This document shows positions 7,728 through 15,686 of a stretch of 20,268 nt of DNA, in pieces. Made by a program: the position numbers and the translations under genes. Under the pieces are notes generated by a model, which was not told the origin of the DNA, ran no database searches, and worked only from the letters and a program-made list of their open reading frames with translations. Source of the DNA: Spirochaetia bacterium UBA2205 (GTDB lineage: Bacteria > Spirochaetota > UBA4802 > UB4802); assembly GCA_002328585.1 (NCBI GenBank), contig DCUV01000024.1, forward strand, positions 31,156 to 51,423. The letters run 5' to 3'. Each line of letters opens with the position of its first letter. Positions within the stretch are counted from its first letter, which is position 1.

Positions 7728-8026
7728 AAAAGATGTAGAGCCCCTATAAATAGAACAACAGTTATTAATGACATCGTGTAATTCTGAAAGTAATTCTTCC
7801 ATAGTAAGATAGTGAGTACAAACAATAAATGAACCGGGTGATACCCTCCGAACAATTGTAATAGGGAGAGCTTACAATCGTGAAGCAGATAGTACAAATA
7901 TCCCACTAATCCAACAATAATAATAAAATATGCATCTATATATATTTTGCTATAGTGTAAAGAATATAAAAATGATATCCTGTATAATATCATATATACG
8001 TGATGTGAGATAGAACGAAAAAACAT
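7664..8026 (-). CDS. Doubtful small hydrophobic membrane protein, 120 aa
   Basis: A minus-strand ORF of 120 codons whose translation would have about three hydrophobic segments (around residues 32-48, 64-75 and 86-106). I recognise no family. No well-spaced ribosome binding site precedes the ATG (GGTGA abuts it), and AT-rich DNA easily yields Leu/Ile/Tyr-rich frames. An open frame of this length is longer than expected by chance in DNA with this stop-codon density, so I list it with low confidence. Confidence 0.25.
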   Translation of the reverse strand: MFFRSISHHVYMILYRISFLYSLHYSKIYIDAYFIIIVGLVGYLYYLLHDCKLSLLQLFGGYHPVHLLFVLTILLWKNYFQNYTMSLITVVLFIGALHLFMTILFLQSSLQYYDQSSLNR

Positions 8027-8276
8027 TCACCATTAATGATATATAATCGATCACTATGTATAATAAAGCGCAATAGATGACAATACTACTGCCCGGAATC
8101 CTTTTATAGAAGTATCAAGCACCATATAATTATTGTATTCATATATACAACACGGGCTAAAATAGTATCCATAAAAGCTTCATAACCAAGTATGGTATCA
8201 ATAATTTTCCCAATAATTAAGTATTATAGTATAATTTTATTATACAAAATTTTTATTTAATAATATTATAAAATTA

Positions 8277-8305
8277 TTGACAATTAAACAACCCCTTGCT
8301 ACATT
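8277..8305 (+). promoter_or_regulatory. Sigma-70-type promoter for the FadL-like porin
   Basis: A perfect -35 hexamer TTGACA (8277-8282) is followed after 17 bases by TACATT (8300-8305), four of six matches to the -10 consensus. It lies 64 bases upstream of the ATG and the gene has a very strong ribosome binding site, fitting a highly expressed outer-membrane protein. Confidence 0.5.
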
Positions 8306-8369
8306 GATTGTATCTAAAAAATCTATTATCATAACAATAAAGTTTAAATAACTTCGTGAGGAGGGTTTT

Positions 8370-9593
8370 ATGAAAACCAGTTTTAAGGTTTTATCTATTG
8401 CAGCCATGGTTTTGTTTGTAGCTGCAAATGCATTTGCCACCAACGGCATGCGCATGATTGGTTTTGGTCCGGTGCAGCGTTCTATGGGTGGTATTGGAGT
8501 TGCCACTACGCTTGACGCGGCTTCCATCATTACAAATCCAGCAGGGATAGCTGATTTAAAAGGGCGTATTGATTTTGGCGCATCATATTTTTCACCAACG
8601 GTAAAGCATAAGGCTTCCGGTCCAATGCCAGGGATAATGGCAAAAGACGGGGAAACCGTTGAATCCGATGCAGGTGCTTCACCGGTACCGGCATTTGGGC
8701 TTGTTATACCGCTCACCGAAAAGTTACATTTTGGTATTGGCGCTTACGGTGTTTCCGGTATGGGCGTTGACTATGAAAAAAATGTTTACCAGAGTATCTT
8801 AAAAACCATGTACAGTCAGATGCGCTTTGCACCAGGGTTATCCTACAAGATAAATGATATGATATCGGTTGGCGCTGTTGCAAACGTTATGTATGCAACA
8901 ATGGAATTTTCAGCAGCAACCAATGGGACTTTAATAGGAATGCCTGCAAACCAGGAAGAGCACATGAATTCTGCAGCGTTTGGGTATGGAGCAACCATTG
9001 CTGTCAACATTAAACCGGTTGATATGCTTACTATTGGTGTTGCCTATGAAACAAAGAGCAATTTTAAGGATTTTGAATTTAATACCGACCAGGGCAAAGA
9101 TAAATTGGAATTTGACCAGCCACAGAGTGTAACAGCAGGTTTTTCAGTAACCCCATTAAAAGACCTTACTGTAGCGTTTGAGGTTCAGTGGATAGAATGG
9201 TCTGAAACAAACGGCAAAAATAAGCCTGAATTCAGCAAAAACAGCAGCAATGCAACAGCATGGAACATGAACTGGGACAACCAGATGGTGTATAAAATAG
9301 GTGCTCAGTATGTAATCAATCCTATGTTTACCGTGCGTGCAGGCTTTAACTATGGCAAGATGCCGTTAGATGAAGACAGAGCGTTTGAAAACGTGGCATT
9401 CCCTGCCATAGCCGAATATCACTACACCGCTGGTATTGGCATATCATTTGATAATAACCTGACGCTTAATCTAGGCGGCATGTATTCACCTGAAGCTAAA
9501 ATTGACGGTGCTAATATGTCTCAATATTTTGCCCATTATGAAACTAAAATGAGCCAGTATTCACTTGATATGGGCATAGCGTACGTATTCTAA
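8370..9593 (+). CDS. OmpP1/FadL-family outer-membrane porin
   Basis: A 407-aa beta-barrel protein of the FadL/OmpP1/TodX family, which takes up long-chain fatty acids or other hydrophobic compounds across the outer membrane. A Sec signal peptide covers residues 1-23, with likely cleavage after AFA. The mature protein starts TNGMRMIGFGPVQRSMGG, followed by ATTLDAASIITNPAGIADL, the family's N-terminal plug signature (TNG..., NPAG). Alternating hydrophobic strands continue to the end, and the last residue is Phe, as required for barrel insertion. Length is usual for the family. GAGGAGGG at 8358-8365, four bases before the ATG, fixes the start. A promoter upstream and an intrinsic terminator downstream make it a single-gene unit. 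The natural substrate is not evident. Confidence 0.92.
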   Translation: MKTSFKVLSIAAMVLFVAANAFATNGMRMIGFGPVQRSMGGIGVATTLDAASIITNPAGIADLKGRIDFGASYFSPTVKHKASGPMPGIMAKDGETVESDAGASPVPAFGLVIPLTEKLHFGIGAYGVSGMGVDYEKNVYQSILKTMYSQMRFAPGLSYKINDMISVGAVANVMYATMEFSAATNGTLIGMPANQEEHMNSAAFGYGATIAVNIKPVDMLTIGVAYETKSNFKDFEFNTDQGKDKLEFDQPQSVTAGFSVTPLKDLTVAFEVQWIEWSETNGKNKPEFSKNSSNATAWNMNWDNQMVYKIGAQYVINPMFTVRAGFNYGKMPLDEDRAFENVAFPAIAEYHYTAGIGISFDNNLTLNLGGMYSPEAKIDGANMSQYFAHYETKMSQYSLDMGIAYVF

Positions 9594-9621
9594 AAAGATT
9601 TATACTGTTACTTAATCCCAT

Positions 9622-9652
9622 AAAATGAGAGGGCTATCCCTCTCATTTTTTT
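9622..9652 (+). terminator. Intrinsic terminator after the porin gene
   Basis: A perfect 12-bp stem (aaaatgagaggg / ccctctcatttt) with a 4-base loop (ctat) is followed by a run of T, 28 bases past the porin stop codon. This is a textbook rho-independent terminator. The flanking A and T runs mean it would also work for transcripts coming from the right. Confidence 0.9.
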
Positions 9653-9951
9653 ATTAACTATAATATAGTGCCACCGCCACAATAATTTCACCTCTATGGG
9701 ATTTATCTACAAGTCTTACGAAGGCGAGGAAACAGGGGTGAGGTTCCCCCTTGCCTTACCAGGGAGATGGGCCGGGGTTTATCTTTCGGTTTTTAAAATC
9801 CCTTTCAATAGTTATTATAAAACGCTTAATAGTTATATAATTTTCCCTAACCAGCATAAAATAATAATTGACACAAACAATTTTTTTCGTAAACATTTAT
9901 CAGTAATAACATTCGTTAATTTTTAATAAGATAAAGAGTAATTTCACCAAT
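9653..9951. other. Spacer with foreign GC-rich block before rfbA
   Basis: The part at about 9720-9785 is GC-rich (ggggtgaggttccccc at 9735-9750, then gggagatgggccgggg at 9762-9777), in sharp contrast to the AT-rich flanks. It resembles the GC-rich dispersed intergenic repeats seen in many environmental bacteria, in degenerate form. The frame across it (9696-9926) has no ribosome binding site and is not a credible gene. To the right the sequence becomes very AT-rich and includes a possible promoter for rfbA. Confidence 0.45.
9868..9896 (+). promoter_or_regulatory. Possible promoter of the rfbA-wecE gene run
   Basis: A perfect TTGACA (9868-9873) lies 78 bases before rfbA, but the sequence 16-18 bases later (taaacatt) is a poor -10 element. 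No JUMPstart/ops (GGCGGTAG) element is present in this spacer. It is listed because the gene run that follows must start transcription here or within the cluster. Confidence 0.3.
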
Positions 9952-10827
9952 ATGAAGGGGATTATATTAGCAGGCGGTTCCGGCACACGCCTGTATCCAA
10001 TTACAAAAGCAACATGCAAACAGCTGTTGCCTGTTTATGATAAACCCCTTATCTATTATCCTCTATCAGTATTGATGCTTTCCGGTATTAATGATATACT
10101 CATCATTTCAACACCTCAGGACAGTGGGCGTTTTTATAATCTTCTGGGTGATGGCAGCTGGCTGGGAATAAAACTATCGTACGCTGTGCAGGAAAAACCC
10201 AATGGTATTGCAGAGGCTTTTTTAATTGGTAAAAATTTTATAGGCAACGATGCCGTTGCCCTGGTATTGGGTGACAACATACTCTTTGGACATGGGCTCA
10301 TTGCACATTTACTGGACAGCAAAACAATAGTCCATAATAACAACCATGCTGTCATCTTTGCATATTATGTTAAAGACCCTCAGCAATACGGTGTTGTTGA
10401 ATTTGATGAAAAACTCAATGCCATCTCAATAGAGGAAAAACCAGCAAAACCTAAGAGCAACTATGCTGTTATTGGACTATACTTTTATCCCAATGATGTA
10501 GTAACAAAAGCCAAAAGCATAACGCAAGGCAACCGTGGTGAGCTTGAAATTACCAGCATCAACCAATTATATTTAGATCAAAATAATTTGAAGGTTAAGG
10601 TTATGGGAAGGGGTTTTGCATGGCTTGATACCGGTACCCATGATAGCCTTCTGGAGGCAGGTAACTTTGTAAAAATTATAGAGGAACGTACCGGGCTAAA
10701 AATTGGCTGTGTGGAGGAGATAGCATTTAAAAACGGCTGGATTACCAGAGAGCAGGTGCTTTTGATTGCAAAGTCACTATCCAAAACAGATTATAGCCAA
10801 TATCTAATAACTATTGCTGGAGAATAA
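9952..10827 (+). CDS. rfbA: Glucose-1-phosphate thymidylyltransferase
   Basis: A 291-aa RfbA/RmlA enzyme converting glucose-1-phosphate and dTTP to dTDP-glucose and pyrophosphate, the entry step for dTDP-deoxysugars. The N-terminal nucleotide-binding loop GGSGTRLYPIT (8-18) leads into KQLLPVYDKPLIYYPLS (23-39). The metal-binding aspartate lies in LVLGDNILFGHG (D108), followed by IEEKPAKPKSNYAVIGLYFY (160-179) and LDTGTH (225-230). The usual serine before KQLLP is cysteine here (ATCKQ), a minor change. Length is standard. The stop abuts the rfbB start codon (taa-atg), so the two are translationally coupled. With RfbB and WecE it forms the route to dTDP-Fuc4N; no rfbC or rfbD is present for rhamnose. 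Confidence 0.95.
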   Translation: MKGIILAGGSGTRLYPITKATCKQLLPVYDKPLIYYPLSVLMLSGINDILIISTPQDSGRFYNLLGDGSWLGIKLSYAVQEKPNGIAEAFLIGKNFIGNDAVALVLGDNILFGHGLIAHLLDSKTIVHNNNHAVIFAYYVKDPQQYGVVEFDEKLNAISIEEKPAKPKSNYAVIGLYFYPNDVVTKAKSITQGNRGELEITSINQLYLDQNNLKVKVMGRGFAWLDTGTHDSLLEAGNFVKIIEERTGLKIGCVEEIAFKNGWITREQVLLIAKSLSKTDYSQYLITIAGE

Positions 10828-11865
10828 ATGGATTCTATTTTAATTACCGGTGGCTGTGGTTTTATTGGAAGCAATTTTATTGAATATTGTATTGATAAGT
10901 ATGACTATCACATTATCAATATTGATGCGCTGACCTACGCTGCAAACCCCGACAATGTAAAAGAGGTAGCCAACCATAAACGCTATACCTTTATCCATGG
11001 TAACATCTGTGACAAAGAGTTGCTACAGTCCATCTTTCATAAATATACTATCAAAGGTGTCATCCACTTTGCTGCTGAAAGTCATGTGGACAACTCCATC
11101 AAAGATGCTGAAAACTTTATTACCACCAATATCGTTGGGACGCACGCTCTTTTACAGTGTGCCTATCGCTCGTGGATGGAAAAACCTTTTGTCTATAAAC
11201 ATGATTACCGGAACTGTCGCTTCCATCATATTTCAACCGATGAAGTGTATGGCTCACTTGGCAGTAGCGGCTATTTTACAGAACTATCGCCCTATGCCCC
11301 CAACAGTCCTTACAGCGCCAGCAAGGCATCCGGTGATATGCTGGTGCGAGCCTATCACCACACCTACGGATTGAATACCGTTATTACCAATTGCTCAAAC
11401 AACTATGGTCCAAAGCAGCACGATGAAAAGCTTATTCCAACCATCATACGAAATGCGTTGCATGGAAATCCCATACCCATATATGGCGATGGCAAAAATG
11501 TCAGGGATTGGTTATATGTGCTTGATCATTGCAAAGGGATTGATGTTGTTTTTCATAAAGGCAAAGCGGGACAAACATACCTCATTGGCGGGCATAATGA
11601 GCATGACAACAATGCCATTACAAAAAAAATATGTTCATTGCTTGACAGCATGTATCCCGTGCATAACAATTCAATAATCAATGAGGGTAAGCGGTCCATA
11701 TCATCGTATGCCGATTTAATACACTATGTTGAAGACCGTCCGGGGCATGATAAGCGCTATGCTATTGACCCGGGTAAAATTGAGCAACTTGAATGGCATG
11801 CAGAGGTTTCATTTGACGAGGGATTGGCCAAAACTGTTCAATGGTATGTTACAAAATATGTTTAA
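10828..11865 (+). CDS. rfbB: dTDP-glucose 4,6-dehydratase
   Basis: A 345-aa short-chain dehydrogenase/reductase of the RfbB/RmlB type that converts dTDP-glucose to dTDP-4-keto-6-deoxyglucose using bound NAD+. The Rossmann motif is GGCGFIG (8-14). Further signatures are FAAESHVDNSI (81-91), HISTDEVYGSLG (134-145) with the catalytic T137-D138-E139 triad, and YSASK (162-166) with the Tyr and Lys of the active site. NCSNNYGPKQ and EKLIP complete the substrate-binding region, and VEDRPGHD follows near the C-terminus. Length is typical. It starts directly on the rfbA stop codon. Its product is the branch point for rhamnose, Fuc4N, Qui4N and others; the wecE gene at the end of the run points to Fuc4N. 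Confidence 0.95.
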   Translation: MDSILITGGCGFIGSNFIEYCIDKYDYHIINIDALTYAANPDNVKEVANHKRYTFIHGNICDKELLQSIFHKYTIKGVIHFAAESHVDNSIKDAENFITTNIVGTHALLQCAYRSWMEKPFVYKHDYRNCRFHHISTDEVYGSLGSSGYFTELSPYAPNSPYSASKASGDMLVRAYHHTYGLNTVITNCSNNYGPKQHDEKLIPTIIRNALHGNPIPIYGDGKNVRDWLYVLDHCKGIDVVFHKGKAGQTYLIGGHNEHDNNAITKKICSLLDSMYPVHNNSIINEGKRSISSYADLIHYVEDRPGHDKRYAIDPGKIEQLEWHAEVSFDEGLAKTVQWYVTKYV

Positions 11866-11890
11866 GCGATAGTAACTATATAGTATTACC

Positions 11891-12472
11891 ATGCAAACTA
11901 AAAAAATTATTGATCACATTCATGATGCAGTGTACACCCGGAAAAGCAATCTGCCTTTTACGGTAATTGCTACTGCAATGTTTGGTTCTTATGCTGCTGA
12001 CAGGCAAAATATTCATTCGGACATTGATCTCCTTGTTGTTGCCGAAGGCATTCATCCGCAACTGCATAGACGGGCAAGTCAGATTGTTTTATTAAAAAAC
12101 ATGCTATCAATAGGCATACCATCAGATATTATACTGCTTACAAAAGATGAATGTATTTCTAACTTTACCAATCATAATCCGCTTTTTTTAGACATTGCCT
12201 GTGATGGAATCATTATTGTTGATCAGGATAGCTTTTTGTCGTCGTTAATAGATGAAACTAAAATGTATATTACAAACAATACATTACAAAAGCTGGATGA
12301 CGGATGGAGATTCTCTGTACAGTATCGTCGCACTACCTTTTTGTCATCAGTCAGCAATAAAGATTTTTCCAGAGCAATGCTTGTCAATAAAAATCAAAAA
12401 TTGCTATCACAGTTGCTGATGACTTTGTTACATGGTGGTTTGTTAATTAACGCAGTATGTATTTTTTTATGA
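11891..12472 (+). CDS. MNT-type nucleotidyltransferase with truncated HEPN-like tail
   Basis: A 193-aa protein with a minimal nucleotidyltransferase (Pol beta-type) domain: FGSYAADRQNIHSDIDLLVV (31-50) has the GS...DxD active-site motif with G32-S33 and D44/D46. After about residue 125, DDGWRFSVQYRR leads to KDFSRAMLVNKNQKLLSQLL and HGGLLINAV, which looks like the start of a HEPN domain. The protein then ends at CIFL, where family members continue through the remaining HEPN helices, so the tail appears truncated. MNT-HEPN pairs act as toxin-antitoxin modules, and related fused proteins are widespread with unclear roles. It sits between rfbB (25-bp gap) and the glycosyltransferase (29-bp gap) with no clear ribosome binding site. 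It may be a decaying passenger gene rather than a sugar enzyme. Confidence 0.7.
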   Translation: MQTKKIIDHIHDAVYTRKSNLPFTVIATAMFGSYAADRQNIHSDIDLLVVAEGIHPQLHRRASQIVLLKNMLSIGIPSDIILLTKDECISNFTNHNPLFLDIACDGIIIVDQDSFLSSLIDETKMYITNNTLQKLDDGWRFSVQYRRTTFLSSVSNKDFSRAMLVNKNQKLLSQLLMTLLHGGLLINAVCIFL

Positions 12473-12501
12473 TGTAATTTTAATGATATAAGGTTTTGTT
12501 T

Positions 12502-13434
12502 ATGAAGAATGTTTACATCTCGGTGGTTACCCCGGTTTACAAATGTGCAGAGTGTCTGGATGAGCTGTACACTCGTTTAATTGCATCGTTACGCTCTATT
12601 ACAAATAATTTTGAGATTATCATGGTGGACGATGGCAGTCCCGACAACGCATGGCACATCATAACATCGCTGGCTACAAGGGATAAACGGGTAAAGGGTA
12701 TAAAGCTTTCACGCAATTTTGGACAGCATTATGCCATTACAGCAGGGCTTGATTTTGCAAAAGGCAGATGGGTGGTGGTCATGGATGCTGATTTACAGGA
12801 CCAACCCGAAGAGATTGTTAAGTTGTATAATAAGGCACAGGAAGGATACGATATTGTGGTGGGAAAGAGAGTGGAAAGGAAAGATACATTTATAAAAAAG
12901 ATTACCTCAAAACTATTTTTCACAATCTACTCGTATCTAACTGATACAAATATAGATGGAAGCATCAGTAATTTTGGCATATACTCCCATAAAGTTATTA
13001 ATAGCTTAAAGAGTTTTAAAGAGCATACCCGTTCATTTGGTTTGTTTGCAATCTGGGTAGGGTTTACAAGGATTGAAATTGCTATAGAGCATTCCAACAG
13101 AAAGAAAGGTAAATCAAGTTACAGCATTAAAAAATTATTTGTATTAGCTCTTGACAGCATTGTATCACATTCTGATAAACCATTGAAATTGTTCTTAACA
13201 TCAGGCTTTATGTTATCGTTTCTCTCATTTTTATATGCTATTTTTCTTGTTATACAATTTTATATCTTTTCAATCCCGGTAACCGGGTGGACAAGCTTGA
13301 TGGTTTCAATTTATTTTCTTGGTGGTATTATTATTGCCTGCATGGGTATTATTGGTTTATACCTTAATAAAATATATGATGAAGCAAAAAACAGGCCTTT
13401 ATATATAATAGCAGCTACAACATTTAAGGAATAA
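12502..13434 (+). CDS. Membrane-anchored family 2 glycosyltransferase (polyprenyl-phosphate type)
   Basis: A 310-aa GT2 enzyme of the DPM1/GtrB/ArnC group, which transfers a sugar from a nucleotide donor to undecaprenyl phosphate on the inner face of the membrane. The GT-A domain shows ISVVTPVYKC (6-15), VDDGSPD (42-48), KLSRNFGQHYAITAGLDFA (68-86), and the metal-binding DADLQDQPEEI (95-105). The basic NRKKGKSSYSIKKL stretch (199-212) is typical of the group. Two transmembrane segments follow (about 230-256 and 265-288). I start at the ATG at 12502, with AAGG 8 bases upstream, rather than the in-frame TTG at 12496. The neighbouring rfbA, rfbB and wecE suggest a dTDP-deoxysugar donor, by analogy with ArnC, but glucose-type donors are also common in this family. 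Confidence 0.88.
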   Translation: MKNVYISVVTPVYKCAECLDELYTRLIASLRSITNNFEIIMVDDGSPDNAWHIITSLATRDKRVKGIKLSRNFGQHYAITAGLDFAKGRWVVVMDADLQDQPEEIVKLYNKAQEGYDIVVGKRVERKDTFIKKITSKLFFTIYSYLTDTNIDGSISNFGIYSHKVINSLKSFKEHTRSFGLFAIWVGFTRIEIAIEHSNRKKGKSSYSIKKLFVLALDSIVSHSDKPLKLFLTSGFMLSFLSFLYAIFLVIQFYIFSIPVTGWTSLMVSIYFLGGIIIACMGIIGLYLNKIYDEAKNRPLYIIAATTFKE

Positions 13435-13438
13435 TTAC

Positions 13439-14578
13439 ATGGATACAACCTTTACTATTGGATTTATAGGCGGTGGACTAAATTCGGCAGTTGGTATTAC
13501 CCATAAGATAGCATCACAAATGGATGGGCACTTTAAACTTGTGACTGGCTGTTTTAGCAGACACAATGATATAAATATACAAACTGCTGAATACTTTAAT
13601 ATAGACAAAAAAAGATTATATTTTAACTGGAAAGAACTTTTAGAGCACGAAAAAGATAAAATAGATGCCATTGTCATTTTAACCCCAACCCCATCGCATT
13701 ATGAAATTTTAGAAGAGACAATAAAAAATCAATACGCAATAATATGTGAAAAAGCCCTTGTTTCTTCGGTTGATGAGGGTAAAAAAGTAAAACAGCTAAT
13801 ACATAAATATAAAAACTTTTTAACAGTAACCTTTAATTATACCGGTTACCCTATGATACGTGAATTAAAAAATATGATAAACAAAGGATTATTAGGGGAT
13901 ATTAACCAAATACACATTGAAATGCCGCAGGAAACCTTTATAAAAGTTGATAAAAATGGCAACCCAATATACCCCCAACCATGGCGACAAAAAGATTATG
14001 ACATACCTACTGTATCCCTTGACCTGGGAGTACATCTGCATAGTTTAATTTATTTCTTAACACAAAAAAAACCATTAGAGGTTGTTGCCATTCAAAATTC
14101 TTTTGGTCATTTTAAACAGGTAGTTGATAATGTTATTAGCATTATTAAATATTCGGATAACATGATATGCAACATGTGGTACAGTAAATCTGCCTGTGGA
14201 CACAGGAATGGATTGCGATTGAGAATTTTTGGCACTTATGGTTCAGCTGAATGGTATCAGATGAAACCTGAAAAGCTTATAGTATGTGATAACAAGGGGA
14301 ACATACAGATAGTTGATCGTGTAAGCAACCTTGTTGAGGTAACATGTTTACCCCGGTATAACCGGTTTAAGGCAGGACATCCTGCAGGTTTTATTGAAGC
14401 TTTTGCAAATTTATATGAAGATATTGCTGATACATTGCAACATTATCAACAGCACAAAGATACTCCTGTAAATTATACTTTTGATATAGATATCGCACTT
14501 GAAGGATTAAACCTTTTAAACACGATAAATCTTTCGGCAAAAGAAAAAACATTCATAAAATTGGAAGAAGTTATATGA
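13439..14578 (+). CDS. Gfo/Idh/MocA-family oxidoreductase
   Basis: A 379-aa NAD(P)-dependent oxidoreductase, probably acting on a sugar or sugar nucleotide. The N-terminal Rossmann fold opens TIGFIGGGLNSAVG (6-19). LTPTPSHYEI (81-90) and CEKAL (103-107) correspond to the conserved TPn/EKP motifs; the usual Pro of EKP is Ala here. In the substrate domain, PWRQKDYDIP and SLDLGVHLHSL match the family's WR...DxGxHxxD block, with D195 and H199 in the active-site region. AAGGA overlaps the end of the upstream gene and serves as ribosome binding site. The 3' end overlaps the FkbM gene by 4 bases (ATGA). Family members oxidise or reduce ring hydroxyls (for example the 3-position); substrate not known. 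The gene is visibly more AT-rich than rfbA and rfbB. Confidence 0.88.
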   Translation: MDTTFTIGFIGGGLNSAVGITHKIASQMDGHFKLVTGCFSRHNDINIQTAEYFNIDKKRLYFNWKELLEHEKDKIDAIVILTPTPSHYEILEETIKNQYAIICEKALVSSVDEGKKVKQLIHKYKNFLTVTFNYTGYPMIRELKNMINKGLLGDINQIHIEMPQETFIKVDKNGNPIYPQPWRQKDYDIPTVSLDLGVHLHSLIYFLTQKKPLEVVAIQNSFGHFKQVVDNVISIIKYSDNMICNMWYSKSACGHRNGLRLRIFGTYGSAEWYQMKPEKLIVCDNKGNIQIVDRVSNLVEVTCLPRYNRFKAGHPAGFIEAFANLYEDIADTLQHYQQHKDTPVNYTFDIDIALEGLNLLNTINLSAKEKTFIKLEEVI

Positions 14579-15642
14579 TTCCAGTACATGAACCAAAAAT
14601 AAATCATGACGCGATAGATTTTTGTGAAAAGTTTATACATTCAAAGCAACCTAAATTGATTTTTGGGATTAATGAGTTTGCCAATGCAATTGCAGAAGCA
14701 ATGGATATTGACGGTTTTATTGATGATTATACAACAACTACAATACATTTAGGGAAACCAATTTATAAAACTGAAACAATACCAAAAAACGCTTTAGTTG
14801 TAAATGTAGTAATATTAGGAAGGCCTCTGACAGCCGAAAAAAAATTAAATAAACAGGGCATTGAACATCTTGATTATTTTGCCTTTTATAAATACTCGCG
14901 TTTAAAGCTCCCAAATGTTACCTTCTGGGATGGTTTTATTCAAGACTTTGAAACCAACAGATCAAAGTATGAATGGGTATATTCTATTTTATCTGATGAA
15001 CAATCCAAACAAGAATTTGAAAAGATAATAAATTTCAGACTGTCGTATGATTTAGCTAATATGCATGGTTTTAAAAATATTCAGGATCAACAATACTTTG
15101 ATGCAATACTGAATATTGCAACATGCGATGTATTTGTTGATGTAGGTGGGTTTGATGGATTTACAAGCCATGAATTTATAAAAAGAAATCATCATTATAA
15201 ACATATCTATTTTTTTGAACCTGATATAACCAATATGGAAATAGCAAAAGAGCTGTTGAAAGATTTTTCAGGAATACAGTATTATGAAATGGGATTGTCA
15301 AACGCTAAAGGTAAAATAAATTTTTGTATCAATGGGTCAAGTTCAAAGATAGATTCTAGTGGTACAAAGATAATTTATGTAGATAGGCTTGACAATATCA
15401 TTTTTGAACCCGTGCAGTATATAAAAATGGATGTTGAAGGTTATGAGTCAAGTGTACTGGAAGGTTGTGAAAAAATTATAAAAGATTACCAACCATCATT
15501 GGCAGTGTGCGCATATCATAAACCTGATGATTTATGGAAAATTTCTGAGCAGGTTTTATCCATTAATAAATCATATAAAGTATATTTACGCCATTATACC
15601 GAAGGGATTACCGAAACTGTTTTATATTTTTTACCAGATTAA
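14575..15642 (+). CDS. FkbM-family methyltransferase with N-terminal extra domain
   Basis: A 355-aa protein whose C-terminal half is an FkbM-type SAM-dependent methyltransferase. It has the SAM-binding loop VFVDVGGFDGFTS (186-198), FFEPD (213-217) for the ribose-binding acid, and IKMDVEGYESSVLEG (283-297), the family hallmark. FkbM enzymes usually O-methylate sugars or polyketides. The first ~180 residues are not part of that domain: KLIFGINEFANAIAEAMDIDGFIDD (27-51) resembles a Rossmann-like nucleotide- or PglD-type segment, and residues ~52-100 (HLGKPIYKTETIPKNALVV...) continue it. This two-part layout occurs in proteins of surface-glycan loci. The ATGA overlap with the upstream oxidoreductase implies translational coupling and a linked function. 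Confidence 0.85.
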   Translation: MIPVHEPKINHDAIDFCEKFIHSKQPKLIFGINEFANAIAEAMDIDGFIDDYTTTTIHLGKPIYKTETIPKNALVVNVVILGRPLTAEKKLNKQGIEHLDYFAFYKYSRLKLPNVTFWDGFIQDFETNRSKYEWVYSILSDEQSKQEFEKIINFRLSYDLANMHGFKNIQDQQYFDAILNIATCDVFVDVGGFDGFTSHEFIKRNHHYKHIYFFEPDITNMEIAKELLKDFSGIQYYEMGLSNAKGKINFCINGSSSKIDSSGTKIIYVDRLDNIIFEPVQYIKMDVEGYESSVLEGCEKIIKDYQPSLAVCAYHKPDDLWKISEQVLSINKSYKVYLRHYTEGITETVLYFLPD

Positions 15643-15686
15643 TTTGTAACAACAATGGTATTATCAAAATTCAAAGTTGGCTTGCT

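Larger units (their letters stand above)
7614..8369. other. Long AT-rich spacer with possible relics
   Basis: About 755 bases between the DUF362 and porin genes. It contains a short possible gene remnant at 7623-7727, a doubtful hydrophobic minus-strand ORF (7664-8026), and a good promoter for the porin near 8277-8305. The stretch 8030-8270 is extremely AT-rich and shows nothing else I can support. Confidence 0.5.

Noticed and set aside
9696..9926. Forward ORF of 76 codons across the GC-rich block before rfbA
   Set aside because: No ribosome binding site; half reads through a repeat-like block and half through AT-rich spacer, giving an incoherent translation.
9653..9951. JUMPstart/ops element expected before a polysaccharide operon
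   Set aside because: The GGCGGTAG core does not occur in this spacer; the only similar string (ggcggttcc) lies inside rfbA.
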